Assembly: GCF_019175385.1 (NCBI RefSeq)
Contig: NC_083347.1
Coordinates: forward strand, 121,590,124-121,654,123
Direction of reading: 5' to 3'
Source of the DNA: Lycium barbarum
Lineage: Eukaryota; Streptophyta; Magnoliopsida; Solanales; Solanaceae
DNA length: 64,000 bases
Program-made: the position numbers and the translations under genes
The notes under the pieces: generated by a model
Told to the model about the DNA's origin: nothing
Databases searched by the model: none
The model's input: the letters and a program-made list of their open reading frames with translations, nothing else
Shown: positions 37,746-49,640 of the stretch, piece after piece
Layout: every line of letters starts with the position of its first letter
Position numbering within the stretch: the first letter of the stretch is position 1

Positions 37746-37877
37746 AATTAGCTCTTCTTTCCCTGAAATCCCAAATCATTTCGGACCCCTTTCACTTCTT
37801 AGATGAAAGTTGGGCTCCCGCTACTTCTGTTTGCCATTGGGTTGTAGTCACTTGTGGATCTCGCCACCAGAGAGTGA
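37746..37877 (+). pseudogene. LRR receptor kinase pseudogene, segment 2 (LRR N-cap)
   Basis: After the duplicated AATTA the frame reads LALLSLKSQI, ISDPFHFLDESW, VCHWVVVTCG and RHQRV. This is the LRRNT_2 cap of plant receptor kinases, with the conserved W and the C-H-W...C pattern that forms the cap disulphide. The consensus has W-x-G-V-x-C; here a Val replaces the Gly. It stops inside a codon at AGAGTGA, where the 9.7-kb element inserted, and continues at 47591. Confidence 0.9.
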
Positions 37878-38540
37878 TGTCACGCCCCGAACCATGGCCT
37901 GGACGTAACACGGCACTCGGTGCCTGACTGCATGTGACCGAGCAAACCACATGGCTTGTTGAATCATCATGATACATAACATATGCGGAATATAACGTGA
38001 ATGCATGATGAGCCTTTATAAAACATGTTAAGTCATAATACTTAATAAAATACTTGTTTAAACATAAGTGAGCCAAAATGGCTATACGTTTCCAAATGTC
38101 TGACATGACATAACTGACTTGTCTAGTCTATGAAACCTCTATCATGAGTCTGACTGAAAAACATACTTACTGGGACAAGGCCCCCAGCATACCTTTAGAT
38201 GCATAATTAATCATAAAACAAAAGTTGACTAAACCCCGAATGAGATGGGGCTCACCAATAAGCTGATACAAATGTGGTCCTACTGAGCAGTTGTGTCGTC
38301 CTGTATATCAGTACCTGCATCGTGAAATGTAGGCCCCCGGGCAATAAAAGGGGACGTCAGCACATTGAATGTACTGGTATGTAAAACAACTGAATGAAAT
38401 AACATGGGACATGAAATAACATGATAAGAACTGAAACTGAAAACCTGGACATGAACATGAGCATGAGCATGAGTACATAAACATGAAATTGAAACTGAAA
38501 CTGAGTACTGGAACTGAACATAATCATGAGTACTGTAAGC

Positions 38541-38640
38541 ATGAGATAATCTGTAATAATTTGTAATAATCTGTAATAATCTGTAATAATCTGTAATGAT
38601 CTGTAATATTCTGTAATATTCTGTAATATTCTGTAATACC
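38541..38640. repeat. CTGTAATAAT/CTGTAATATT microsatellite-like array
   Basis: About nine copies of a 10-11-bp unit. The other LTR has the same array at about 45421-45550, longer because a block including ACCGACATGAA was duplicated. This accounts for the 33-bp length difference between the LTRs. Confidence 0.85.
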
Positions 38641-40005
38641 GACATGAACCACCACGGGGAGAAACGTGGAGTCTGATCTCTGCCCGATCAGCTAAGCCAT
38701 CTCGTACCTTGCCGGGGCACGAGACATGAACATGACATGAATGGATCCAAATTCCCTCAATGGGGAAAATATGAAGGAATCGTCCTAACTAGGCGGAGCG
38801 ATCCTTATCCTACGTTGGCATACGTAGTTTCAGGCTATCTGAGCCTTCTCGGTATTAATACAACTCCCGAACATGAAAATAATATAGTTGGCTAAGAAGC
38901 CCATGACTTTCGTGAATTAACTTGTACTTGTCTTGAAATCATGATTTCACGAAATAACTTGTAAACATGGTTTCATGAAATAGCTTGTAAACATGCTCTT
39001 GATTTATGAGTAATACAATAGTTCATAATCATATATTTGTAATTGACTTGAAAACATGCTTGTAACTTGTAAAATAAAATCATACCGTTTCATATGAACA
39101 TAATGAGAACACATGAGAAAGAATTCATGATTCATGGAGTAAGCTAGGATTCCTAATATCCGTAATGGAAGGTTAGGAATACAATAACGAACATAGATAC
39201 AAAATTTATGTACATACATACGTAATTACGGGCTACCAATATGTTGGGTTTAATGCCCTAGGATTTGAACTTCATAGATTTTAAGAAACGGATCATGTGG
39301 AAGAACGTAGAGATTCCCACATGTGGATGGAAGTTCTACATACCTTAACTTCCTGCTTTTGAGTGTATCACAATGTCCTTCAATCCCTTCAACTTTAATC
39401 TATAGCAATACAGGTCATAGGGACTCTATATTAGCAACAATATCCATGTTTTGTTCATCTAAGCATTTTATCAAACACTTGGTGGGCATGAAGCTCCACA
39501 ACCTTCATTAATGGTGATTTCTTCACCCAATTCCCATTCTATTACTTCTAGGTGATTCGACAATCTTAATTAGATGTAATTAACATCATTCTTCATTACC
39601 CATATGAATACAACAATCCCAAGTCAACAATCCAAAAACCTTAGCATAGTTCATATAATTCTCTTTATCAAACCCATTTACTATTCTCCCAAGAACTTAT
39701 CAACACTTTAATCATCAGGAAACATCATAAAACTTACCTTAGTTATTGTAGGAATAATCCTTGAGTTGAAATGCTTCACTTGAACAAAACCCTAGTTCCA
39801 CCTTCCATGGAATTTCTTGACTTGAATGGATTTGATGTGTTTCACACACTTAGTTTTGTGGATTGATGAAGTGGATCTTTAGTTTCACTTGGATTCTTGC
39901 ATATGAAGTGTTTGGATGGCTCTAGAGAACCCTTGAGTCGTGTAGGAGAAATGGGAATGAAAAAAAAATAGGTTTGGGTCTCTTATTAACATCTTAAAAT
40001 CTGAT

Positions 40006-40330
40006 GGTTTTACGGACCGTATAACTCACCGTAAAACCATTCCAGTGATTTGGACATTCTGTGCTCATTTTACGGTGTTTTTTACGTCCCGTATAATGGT
40101 TTTACGGACCGTATAACTTACCGTAAAACCATTCCAGTGATTTGGACATTCTGTGCTCATTTTATGGTGGTCTGAGTCAATTTTACGGACCGTATAATTG
40201 TTTTACGGACCGTAAAATTGAACCGTAAAACTGACCAACGAAATATCATTCTCTGTGACCATTTGACGGACCGTATAAATATTTTACGGACCATCAAAAT
40301 GTTTTACGGACCGTCAAATGGTCCGTCAAA
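40006..40330. repeat. TTTTACGGACCGT palindromic word cluster in LTR
   Basis: Ten or so copies of TTTTACGGACCGTA / ACCGTAAAAC in both orientations, with a longer direct repeat carrying CCATTCCAGTGATTTGGAC twice. An identical block lies in the other LTR at about 46916-47240. On the minus strand it lies about 350-675 bp from the LTR start, in U3. Confidence 0.85.
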
Positions 40331-40680
40331 ATTCTTCTGCTCGGACAGTCTGTCGTATATTGGGCATAACTCTTTGCACAGATGTCCGTTTGAGGCCCAT
40401 AATATACCGTTGGAAAGCTATTTCAAAGGGCTACAACTTTCATCAAGGAAGTTGTCCCAAATTCCAAATTAATAATGGGGTTATGGTCGTTGGAAGTAAG
40501 ACCATCTATAAACTCACTTGCGAACATGCCCCGTAGAGTGGTTTTCAACTTTGGTTTGCCCAAAGACTCTTCTCATGTCTTGATTGGGTTTCAAACACCA
40601 TTTATACACTACTAAAATTGGGTTCATTATACCCCCCATCTTATAAGACAAATCTTAACCCGAATGCACGAGGTGTTACA

Positions 40681-40695
40681 ATATCTCCCCCTTGG
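40681..40695 (-). promoter_or_regulatory. Polypurine tract of the chromovirus element
   Basis: On the minus strand CCAAGGGGGAGATAT immediately precedes the LTR start TGTAACACC. Typical composition and position. Confidence 0.85.
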
Positions 40696-41555
40696 GATCA
40701 TTCGTCCTGGAATGATGGGTCTTGGTTAAGAATATGGCTGGACATGGCTTGACTATTTGAACGTGAAGGAAACATGACATGCAACATGGAGACTGAACTA
40801 ACATGACATAATTACATGGAATCGTGAATACTGAGACATGAACATGGGCACTGGATAGCTGACATGAGCGTGGAACATGAGACATAGCATGACATAAGGC
40901 ATGGAAACTGACATGACATAGTTTCATGAAAGCGTCAGTGCCTAAACATGGACATGAGTAGCGAATACATGAACTTGAGCGTGAAACGTGAGGCATGAAT
41001 ACATAAGGTATATTATAACTCTTCTCCAAAATGTCATTAAGCCATCATTATGTCGATACTCGTAATTCTTGCCCGGCACGCAACATATACCTTGCTTTCC
41101 TTAACAACTTTCGTCTCCTACCTCAAATGTCTTTGAAATCTCATTTGGAATCATTAAATATTACTTCTTACTCGTCAACATGTCGTATACGTCATACCCT
41201 TCGTGGGTCTATTCGCGATATGCTAACGGAGAAATTTCCTAGGTATAACATTCTCTCTCTCTGTTGGAACATACGTCCTCAGATGATAACATTCAGGATT
41301 CTACAGAAATTTCGCCAGAGTTTCTCCTGTAATATGGCACTACCAACCTGTCACAACAGCCCATAATATCATTGCCTCACAGGGCTACATCATAATAGCA
41401 TTATAAATTGGCCACACACGACCAAAAGCATGAAAAGAAAGCTTACATACCTCAAAATCTTGGTGTTTCATCATAAATCTCTTCTGCGGGCTGAAACAAG
41501 TGCGGTACATGGATTTCATATCCTCCTCGGTTTCCCATGTAGCTTCCTTAACTTT

Positions 41556-43130
41556 CTAACTCCTCCACAGGACTTTCACTGAGGCTACTTCCTTAGTTCT
41601 CAACTTGCTAACTTGACGATCAAGAATGGCTACGGGGATCTCCTTATAGGTGAGGCCATCCTTATCTATTAGAGTATTAGCAGGAACAACCAACGATGGG
41701 TCTCCTACACACTTCCTCAACATGGATACATGAAACACTGGGTGTACAGCGGCCAAATCTCGTGGCAACTCAAGTTCATAAGCTACTAGTCCGACCTTTC
41801 GTAGAATTCTGTAAGGTCCAATATATCTGGGGCTGAGTTTGCCTTTCTTGCCAATTCTCATGACACCCTTCATGGGTGAGACTTTAAGGAACACCCAATC
41901 ATCTATTGAAAATTTTAAGTCCCTTCGCCTCACATCTGTGTAAGACTTCTGGTGACTCTGAGCCGTTTTCAAACGCTCCTGTATTAACTTAACTTTCTCC
42001 ATAACCTGGTAAACCAAATCTGATCTTAACAACTCTGCTTCACCAACTTCGAATCAACCAATTGGTGATCTACACCTTTTGCTTAAAAGGGTTTCCAACA
42101 GTGTTATCCCAATACTAGCATGGTAGTTATTTTTGTAAGTAAACTCAATAAGAGGCAGGTGGTCATCCCAATTACCATTGAAATCAAGGACACATGGTTA
42201 CTGAACTGAATGAATACATGACTACTAAACTGTTGAGATACTAGATTGAATGTCTATTGAACTGACTGAAGACTGGCTGACTGAATACTGAGCTAACTGA
42301 ATACTGGATTAGCTGAATACTGAGCTGGCATGAATACGTGAGTACTGGATTGATATCTGAGTACTAAGATGACATAAATATCTGAGTATTAAACTAACAT
42401 GAATATCATAACATGAGATCTGAATAGCGTATCTGTCTGACCATTTGTCTGAGGATGAAAAGTTGTGCTAAGGTTCACCTCCGATCCGTACCCAATCCTT
42501 TCTGAAAGGATTTTCAAAAGTTCGCTGTGAACTGAGCACCAAAATATGAAATAATGGACACTAGGGTCCCATACAATCCGGAAATTTCATTAACATATGA
42601 CTTGGCATAATCTTCTTGTTCAATTTGTGGTCTTAACTGGCAAGAAGTGCGCTGACTTCGTAAGTCTGTCCACAATCACCCAAATTAAATCATTCCTCCT
42701 AGGTGAACGAGGTAGACCTGATACAAAGCCCATACTGATCATTCCCCATTTCCAGACAGGAATATCAACAGTCTGAGCCAAGCCGCCAGGCCTCTAGTGT
42801 TCGGCTTTCACCTGCTGACAAGTCGGGCACTTAGCTACAAAATATGCCACATCTTTCTTCATATCGTTCCACCAGTAAATCCCATTGATATCATGATACA
42901 CCTAAGTGGAACCTGGGTAAATGGAATACCTGGAATTGTGAGCTTCTGACATAATTCGCCCTCTGAGTCCATCAACATCTGGAACGCATAATCTGCCTCG
43001 ATATCTCAAAGTACCATTATCTCCCTCCTGTTCAAAAGCTAAGGCTTTCTATTCGTGAATCCCCTCTTTTATCTGCAGCAAGTAGGAATCACTAAACTGC
43101 TTCTCTCTAACTTAAATGACCAAGCAGGAA
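41556..43130 (-). pseudogene. Chromovirus integrase and chromodomain remnant
   Basis: Read on the minus strand from about 43130: the H2C2 zinc finger (H-x-x-RYSIYPG ... CPTCQQVKAEH), the catalytic core start ([24 protein letters not shown]; the usual MDF Asp is read as G), a second core part (FGAQFTANFWKSFQ), then after a break [14 protein letters not shown] and CRSPIG. From 42032 to 41556 is an uninterrupted frame with the C-terminal core (GKLSPRYIGPYRILRKVG, HPVFHVSMLRK) and a chromodomain start (ILDRQVSKLRTKEVASVKVLW) that ends at a stop before its second half. A CTGAATACTGAG array (42190-42425) sits inside the core, where the text between the third catalytic region and HLPLIEF should be. 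Stops and frameshifts make it non-functional. Confidence 0.88.
42190..42425. repeat. CTGAATACTGAG-type minisatellite within integrase
   Basis: About 230 bp of degenerate 11-16-bp words (ACTGAATACTGAGCT, TGAATACTGGATTAG, GAGTACTGGATTGAT). Integrase-coding text is recognisable on both sides. The words resemble the GAAACTGAGTACTGGAACTGAA stretch of the same element's LTR (about 38495-38520). Confidence 0.8.
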
Positions 43131-44737
43131 TGCCATGTTCTAGGCAATAACTCCACCCACTTCGGAGTCTGAAAGTCGAATTCCTAGCTTGGAGAAGTAG
43201 TGAAATTCTTTCACCTTAGTTCTCTTGTCTGCCTAAATCATGAGTTGTACTTCCCATACTCGTTTTTTTTTTTTTTTGAGATACTTCCTAAAATACTCAT
43301 AGTACGGTTGTGCGCTAAGTCTTTTACGAGCACCTTAAATATTAGAGTCTTGTGCAATGGCACTACCCTTATGACACATAACTGGGCATGATCTTATAGC
43401 TTTTCTGTGATCGCCTAATCTATAGTAATTGAACTTTACACGATTCGTTCGACGATCATTCTACTCACTTCGGGTTTCCTCTAAGATGAGGCATACTCCT
43501 TATGGAGACTATCTCATTATGCCAACTTAACTGAACTGAGGTTCTTCATATCTCATACTAACCCTTCGGGTCTCCAATTATCTCACTGGACTTACTGGCG
43601 ATTTATGCATCTCCCCCTTAGACTAAGGCTAACATCTTATACTTACAAATTATTCCCTTTTGATGGGATCAAATTAACTTTCCTTATCTTCTGTAATTCC
43701 TTTGTACTCTACAACACTGACGACTCTTTCGGCTTAGCTGGTTTCTTCTTCCACTAATCACTCTTCTCTGAACTTAACTTAAGCCCTTGGTTTATAACAC
43801 ACATTCGGATGTATCCGAACTATCACCCACTCAAGGTGTTCATCTGAATAGGAAATCAAATTATATTTCTCAAGGTCAGTCGTACTCGTAACTTAGTCAA
43901 ATCTTATCATTACTGTTGATATGACTTTTCCAGATATATTACGAACTTATATCTTATTCTCCTTCTATTTCTAGGAAAAATTTGGCAGCGTTTCCTCTGT
44001 ATTTCTTACTATCCCAAAACCTGCACGCAGGAAATACCAACAATGCCTCACAAGGCCAACATATATACATATATCATATCATATCGTATCCACACAGGGC
44101 TCCCAATTTCAACAACAGTATAAAAATGATAAACTTACCTCATATGTCCAACTCAAACTGTACCTGTTACACTTTCCTGTTTATTTTCCCTTTAAATCTT
44201 TAACTGCAGATGGAGTGGGTCCTGATGACCTCCGGTAGAAAACTGTCTACCACCACTTCCTTAAGATCCTCCATGATTTACCTTTTTCCTGTTGACTTAG
44301 CTCCTTTTCTAATTCCTCTGATATCCTCTCCCTGTTGTATTCCATTCTCCTTTCTCGAGAACATCATTATCATTCAACATACCATTCATTCCACTACACC
44401 CCTTCTCGGGCAACTTACATTGTATTCCACTTTCAATAGCACTTGAAATCTCATTCGTTACCAGTAAGTACTGCACAATTGTACCCCCTATGGGTAAACA
44501 TCCCTACTTGGACCTTGAATTTTCTGTTCATTTCCTGCGCATTCGAAACGTACGAAATTTGAGAGGAAGAGAAGTTTCTTATTGCTCTAAGCTTCATGGC
44601 ACGATCTAGAGTAGAAAGAAATGAGACAATCCTGAATGTCTTGGTGGTCAACTGTTTATATGTGTGGCGCGCACACACATATAAAAGTGACCCCACTGGA
44701 CACGGTTTCATAGACTCCCTAAGACACTTGAACCTAG
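43131..44737. other. Unrecognised part of the chromovirus internal region
   Basis: On position this should hold gag and the first half of pol, but no zinc knuckle, protease DSG or reverse transcriptase YxDD was found in any frame. A 15-base T-run is at 43263. The part at 44590-44737 resembles the 5' leader of Tekay/Del elements (a TATATGTGTGGCGCGCACAC palindrome). Confidence 0.5.
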
Positions 44738-44749
44738 GCTTTGATACCA
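44738..44749 (-). promoter_or_regulatory. Primer binding site, initiator tRNA-Met type
   Basis: The minus strand reads TGGTATCAAAGC five bases inside the right LTR, differing at one base from the common TGGTATCAGAGC complement of initiator tRNA-Met. Confidence 0.82.
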
Positions 44750-44754
44750 AGCTT

Positions 44755-47590
44755 TGTCACGCCCCGAACCATGGCCTGGACGTAACACGGCACTCGGTGC
44801 CTGACTGCATGTGACCGAGCAAACCACATGGCTTGCTGAATCATCATGATACATAACATATGCGGAATATAACGTGAATGCATGATGAGCCTTTATAAAA
44901 CATGTTAAGTCATAATACTTAATAAAATACTTGTTTAAACATGAGTGAGCCAAAATGGCTATACGTTTCCAAATGTCTGACATGACATAACTGACTTGTC
45001 TAGTCTATGAAACCTCTATCATGAGTCTGACTGAAAAACATACTTACTGGGACAAGGCCCCCAGCATACCTTTAGATGCATAATTAATCATAAAACAAAA
45101 GTTGACTAAACCCCGAATGAGATGGGGCTCACCAATAAGCTGATACAAATGTGGTCCTACTGAGCAGTTGTGTCGTCCTGTATATCAGTACCTGCATCGT
45201 GAAATGCAGGCCCCCGGGAAATAAAAGGGGACGTCAGCACATTGAATGTACTGGTATGTAAAACAACTGAATGAAATAACATGGGACATGAAATAGCATG
45301 ATAAGAACTGAAACTGAAAACCTGGACATGAACATGAGCATGAGCATGAGTACATAAACATGAAATTGAAACTGAAACTGAGTACTGGAACTGAACATAA
45401 TCATGAGTACTGTAAGCATGAGATAATATGTAATAATCTGTAATAATCTGTAATAATCTGTAATGATCTGTAATAATCTGTAATGATCTGTAATATTCTG
45501 TAATACCGACATGAAATAATCTGTAATGATCTGTAATATTCTGTAATACCGACATGAACCACCACGGGGAGAAACGTGGAGTCTGATCTCTGCCCGATCA
45601 GCTAAGCCATCTCGTACCTTGCCGGGGCACGAGACATGAACATGACATGAATGGATCCAAATTCCCTCAATGGGGAAAATATGAAGGAATCGTCCTAACT
45701 GGGCGGAGCGATCCTTATCCTACGTTGGCATACGTAGTTTCAGGCTATCTGAGCCTTCTCGGTATTAATACAACTCCCGAACATGAAAATAATATAGTTG
45801 GCTAAGAAGCCCATGACTTTTGTGAATTAACTTGTACTTGTCTTGAAATCATGATTTCACGAAATAACTTGTAAACATGGTTTCATGAAATAGCTTGTAA
45901 ACATGCTCTTGATTTATGAGTAATACAATAGTTCATAATCATATATTTGTAATTGACTTGAAAACATGCTTGTAACTTGTAAAATAAAATCATACCGTTT
46001 CATATGAACATAATGAGAACACATGAGAAAGAATTCATGATTCATGGAGTAAGCTAGGATTCCTAATATCCGTAATGGAAGGTTAGGAATACAATAACGA
46101 ACATAGATACAAAATTTATGTACATACATACGTAATTACGGGCTACCAATATGTTGGGTTTAATGCCCTAGGATTTGAACTTCATAGATTTTAAGAAACG
46201 GATCATGTGGAAGAACGTAGAGATTCCCACATGTGGATGGAAGTTCTACATACCTTAACTTCCTGCTTTTGAGTGTATCACAATGTCCTTCAATCCCTTC
46301 AACTTTAATCTATAGCAATACAGGTCATAGGGACTCTATATTAGCAACAATATCCATGTTTTGTTCATCTAAGCATTTTATCAAACACTTGGTGGGCATG
46401 AAGCTCCACAACCTTCATTAATGGTGATTTCTTCACCCAATTCCCATTCTATTACTTCTAGGTGATTCGACAATCTTAATTAGATGTAATTAACATCATT
46501 CTTCATTACCCATATGAATACAACAATCCCAAGTCAACAATCCAAAAACCTTAGCATAGTTCATATAATTCTCTTTATCAAACCCATTTACTATTCTCCC
46601 AAGAACTTATCAACACTTTATTCATCAGGAAACATCATAAAACTTACCTTAGTTATTGTAGGAATAATCCTTGAGTTGAAATGCTTCACTTGAACAAAAC
46701 CCTAGTTCCACCTTCCATGGAATTTCTTGACTTGAATGGATTTGATGTGTTTCACACACTTAGTTTTGTGGATTGATGAAGTGGATCTTTAGTTTCACTT
46801 GGATTCTTGCATATGAAGTGTTTGGATGGCTCTAGAGAACCCTTGAGTCGTGTAGGAGAAATGGGAATGAAAAAAAAATAGGTTTGGGTCTCTTATTAAC
46901 ATCTTAAAATCTGATGGTTTTACGGACCGTATAACTCACCGTAAAACCATTCCAGTGATTTGGACATTCTGTGCTCATTTTACGGTGTTTTTTACGTCCC
47001 GTATAATGGTTTTACGGACCGTATAACTTACCGTAAAACCATTCCAGTGATTTGGACATTCTGTGCTCATTTTATGGTGGTCTGAGTCAATTTTACGGAC
47101 TGTATAATTGTTTTACGGACCGTAAAATTGAACCGTAAAACTGACCAACGAAATATCATTCTCTGTGACCATTTGACGGACCGTATAAATATTTTACGGA
47201 CCATCAAAATGTTTTACGGACCGTCAAATGGTCCGTCAAAATTCTTCTGCTCGGACAGTCTGTCGTATATTGGGCATAACTCTTTGCACAGATGTCCGTT
47301 TGAGGCCCATAATATACCGTTGGAAAGCTATTTCAAAGGGCTACAACTTTCATCAAGGAAGTTGTCCCAAATTCCAAATTAATAATGGGGTTATGGTCGT
47401 TGGAAGTAAGACCATCTATAAACTCACTTGCGAACATGCCCCGTAGAGTGGTTTTCAACTTTGGTTTGCCCAAAGACTCTTCTCATGTCTTGATTGGGTT
47501 TCAAACACCATTTATACACTACTAAAATTGGGTTCATTATACCCCCCATCTTATAAGACAAATCTTAACCCGAATGCACGAGGTGTTACA
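44755..47590 (-). repeat. LTR of the chromovirus element (right, 5' LTR)
   Basis: 2836 bp, near-identical to 37878-40680. It contains the longer CTGTAATAAT array (45421-45550) and the palindrome cluster at 46916-47240. Confidence 0.93.
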
Positions 47591-49640
47591 AGTGAAGTCC
47601 TTGAATCTTTCCAACATGGCTCTTACAGGAACAATTCCCCATAGTTTTGGTAACCTCTCATTTCTTGTTTCTCTTGACTTGGGAAGCAACAATTTGTATG
47701 GAAATTTGCCTCAAGAAATGGCAAGCTTGCGTCAGATTAAGTTTCTTGATTTAAGTTTCAACAGCTTCAGAGGGGAAGTTCTGTCCTGGTTTGGATTTTT
47801 ACACCAACTTCAAGTTCTAAATATTGGAAATAATAGTTTCACTGGTTCTATCACTTCTTCATTTTCTAATATTTCCACACTTGAAACTTTGAATCTGAGA
47901 TTCAATTCCATAGAGGGTCAAATCCCAAAAGTGATTGGAAGTCTTATAAACCTTAGAGAATTATGCTAGAGGGGTAACAAGCTCGGCTCTATTCCTCTGT
48001 TACTCTTGAACGCCTCAAGGTTGCAGTCTTTAGATATATCTTTTAATTCACTTCAGGGAAACATTCCAGAAGGGATTGGAAATTTTCACAACATGAACTT
48101 GTTGTCCATACAATATAATCAACTTATAGGTTCTATACCATTCACAATTTTCAATAGTTCTAGAATAGAATTCATCACATTTACAAGCAATAGCTTACCA
48201 GGAAATCTTCCCAATGATCTATGCAACGGTCTCCCAATACCCAAAGGGATTTATCTATCTTTAAACAAGCTTCATAGTCATGTACCTACAAGCTTGCCAA
48301 ATTGTTCAGAACTTCAAAAACTGTCTTTATCATATAATGAGTTTGATGGACCAATACATAGTGAAATTGGAAGATTACCTAATCTACAGGACTTGGCTCT
48401 CGAATCTAACTATTTCACTTATATGTTTTATCTTATGAATGCTATTAGTATTGTATCTAATTAATTCCACAAAAAATTTATTACACATGAATTGCAAGGA
48501 TAATTCCACAAGAAATCTTAAATCTTGTTAATTTGGTGAACTTAAGCATGGAGGGAAACCAAATTACTGGCTCAGTCCCGATCTCCATATACAATATCTC
48601 CTCACTGCAACTTCTTATACTGTCGAGGAACAATCTCAAGGGATCCTTACCACGGGAGATTGGCAACTTAACCAAGATGCCGATCCTCAATAGAGTTTGG
48701 TTTGGGTTTTTACACCAACTTCAAGTTCTAAATCTTAGAAATAATAGTTTCACTGGTACCATCCCTTCTTTATTTTCTAATATTTCCACACTTGAGACTT
48801 TGATTCTGAACTTCAATTCCATAGAGGGTCATATCCCAAAAGTGATTGGAAGTCTTATAAAAATTAGAGAATTAAACTTGAGGGGTCACAAGCTCATAGG
48901 CTTTATTCCTCTGTCACTCTTGAATGCGTCAAGGTTGGAGAATTTAGAAATATCTTACAATTTACTTCAAGGGAACATTCCAAAAGGAATTGGCAATCTA
49001 CACAACATGAACATCTTGTCCATACAAGATAATCAACTTACGGGCTCTATACCATTCACAATTTTCAATATTTCTAGAATTGAAGTCATTGCATTTTAAA
49101 ACAATAGCTTATTGGGAAATCTTCCCAATGGGTTATGCAATGGTCTCCCAATACTCAAAGAGCTTTATCTATCCAATGGGTTATGCAATTGTCAAATTGT
49201 TCAGAACTTCAAACATTGGTTTTAGCAAAAACTGAGTTTGATGGACCAATACATAGTGAAATTGGAAGATTGAGTAATCTACAGGAGTCGGCTCTCGGAT
49301 CTAACCATTTCACTGGTATGTTTTATCTTATGAATGCTAGTAGTATTGTATCTAATTAATTCCACAAAAAAATTATTACACATATTGCAGGGATAATTCC
49401 ACAAGAAATCGGAAATCTTGTTAATTTGGTGAAGTTAGCCATGGAGGGAAACCAAATTACTGAGTCAGTCCCGATCTCCATATACAATATCTCCTCGCTG
49501 CAACTTCTTATGTTGTGGGGGAACAATCTCAAGGGATCCTTACCACGGGAAATTGGCAACTTAACCAAGATGCAGGATCTCGAACTTGGTGAAAATGCAT
49601 TTACTGGTACGTATTCAGAGTGTAGCAAAAAATACAACTT
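47591..49640 (+). pseudogene. LRR receptor kinase pseudogene, segment 3 (LRR domain, duplicated, truncated)
   Basis: Opens SLNLSNMALTGTIP, continuing the codon cut at 37877. About 20 LRRs of the plant extracellular type (LxxLxLxxNxFTGxIPxxIGNL) follow. Breaks: a TAG at 47967 (in ELC*RG), stops at about 48462-48500, a stop near 49098, a deletion near 49165-49190. The stretch 47788-48699 is repeated as 48700-49600 (period about 0.9 kb), each copy with LHQLQVLN, IEGxIPKVIGSL and IIPQEI. The second copy has a clear intron: TTCACTG|GTATGT at about 49314 to ATTGCAG|GG at about 49390, phase 1. In the first copy the donor reads TTATATG and the acceptor is altered, so splicing there is lost. The sequence ends at CATTTACTG|GTACGT, another donor-like site. 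No transmembrane segment or kinase is found downstream. Confidence 0.9.

Larger units (their letters stand above)
37878..40680 (-). repeat. LTR of the chromovirus element (left, 3' LTR)
   Basis: 2803 bp, TGTCACGCCCC to GAGGTGTTACA. Contains a CTGTAATAAT tandem array (38541-38640), CTGAAACTGAGTACTG-like text, and the TTTTACGGACCGT palindrome cluster (40006-40330) next to the TTGGAAAGCTA block. Confidence 0.93.
37878..47590 (-). mobile_element. Full-length Ty3/gypsy chromovirus (Tekay/Del-like), young, internally defective
   Basis: 9713 bp, flanked by AGTGA at 37873-37877 and 47591-47595. The LTRs (37878-40680, 44755-47590) are nearly identical; I counted roughly ten substitutions plus a 33-bp array difference, so insertion is recent. 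Minus orientation is set by the primer site beside the right LTR and the polypurine tract beside the left. Integrase and a chromodomain remnant are readable (41556-43130), but I could not find Gag, protease, reverse transcriptase or RNase H in 43130-44740. The internal region is 4.1 kb, shorter than the 5-6 kb expected, so it is a deletion derivative moved by others. It interrupts the LRR gene within a codon. Confidence 0.93.

Noticed and set aside
38280..38645. Open frames in both chromovirus LTRs (also 45157-45555, 40218-40536, 47128-47446)
   Set aside because: They repeat because the LTRs repeat; they contain CTGTAATAAT arrays or palindromes and have no known domain.
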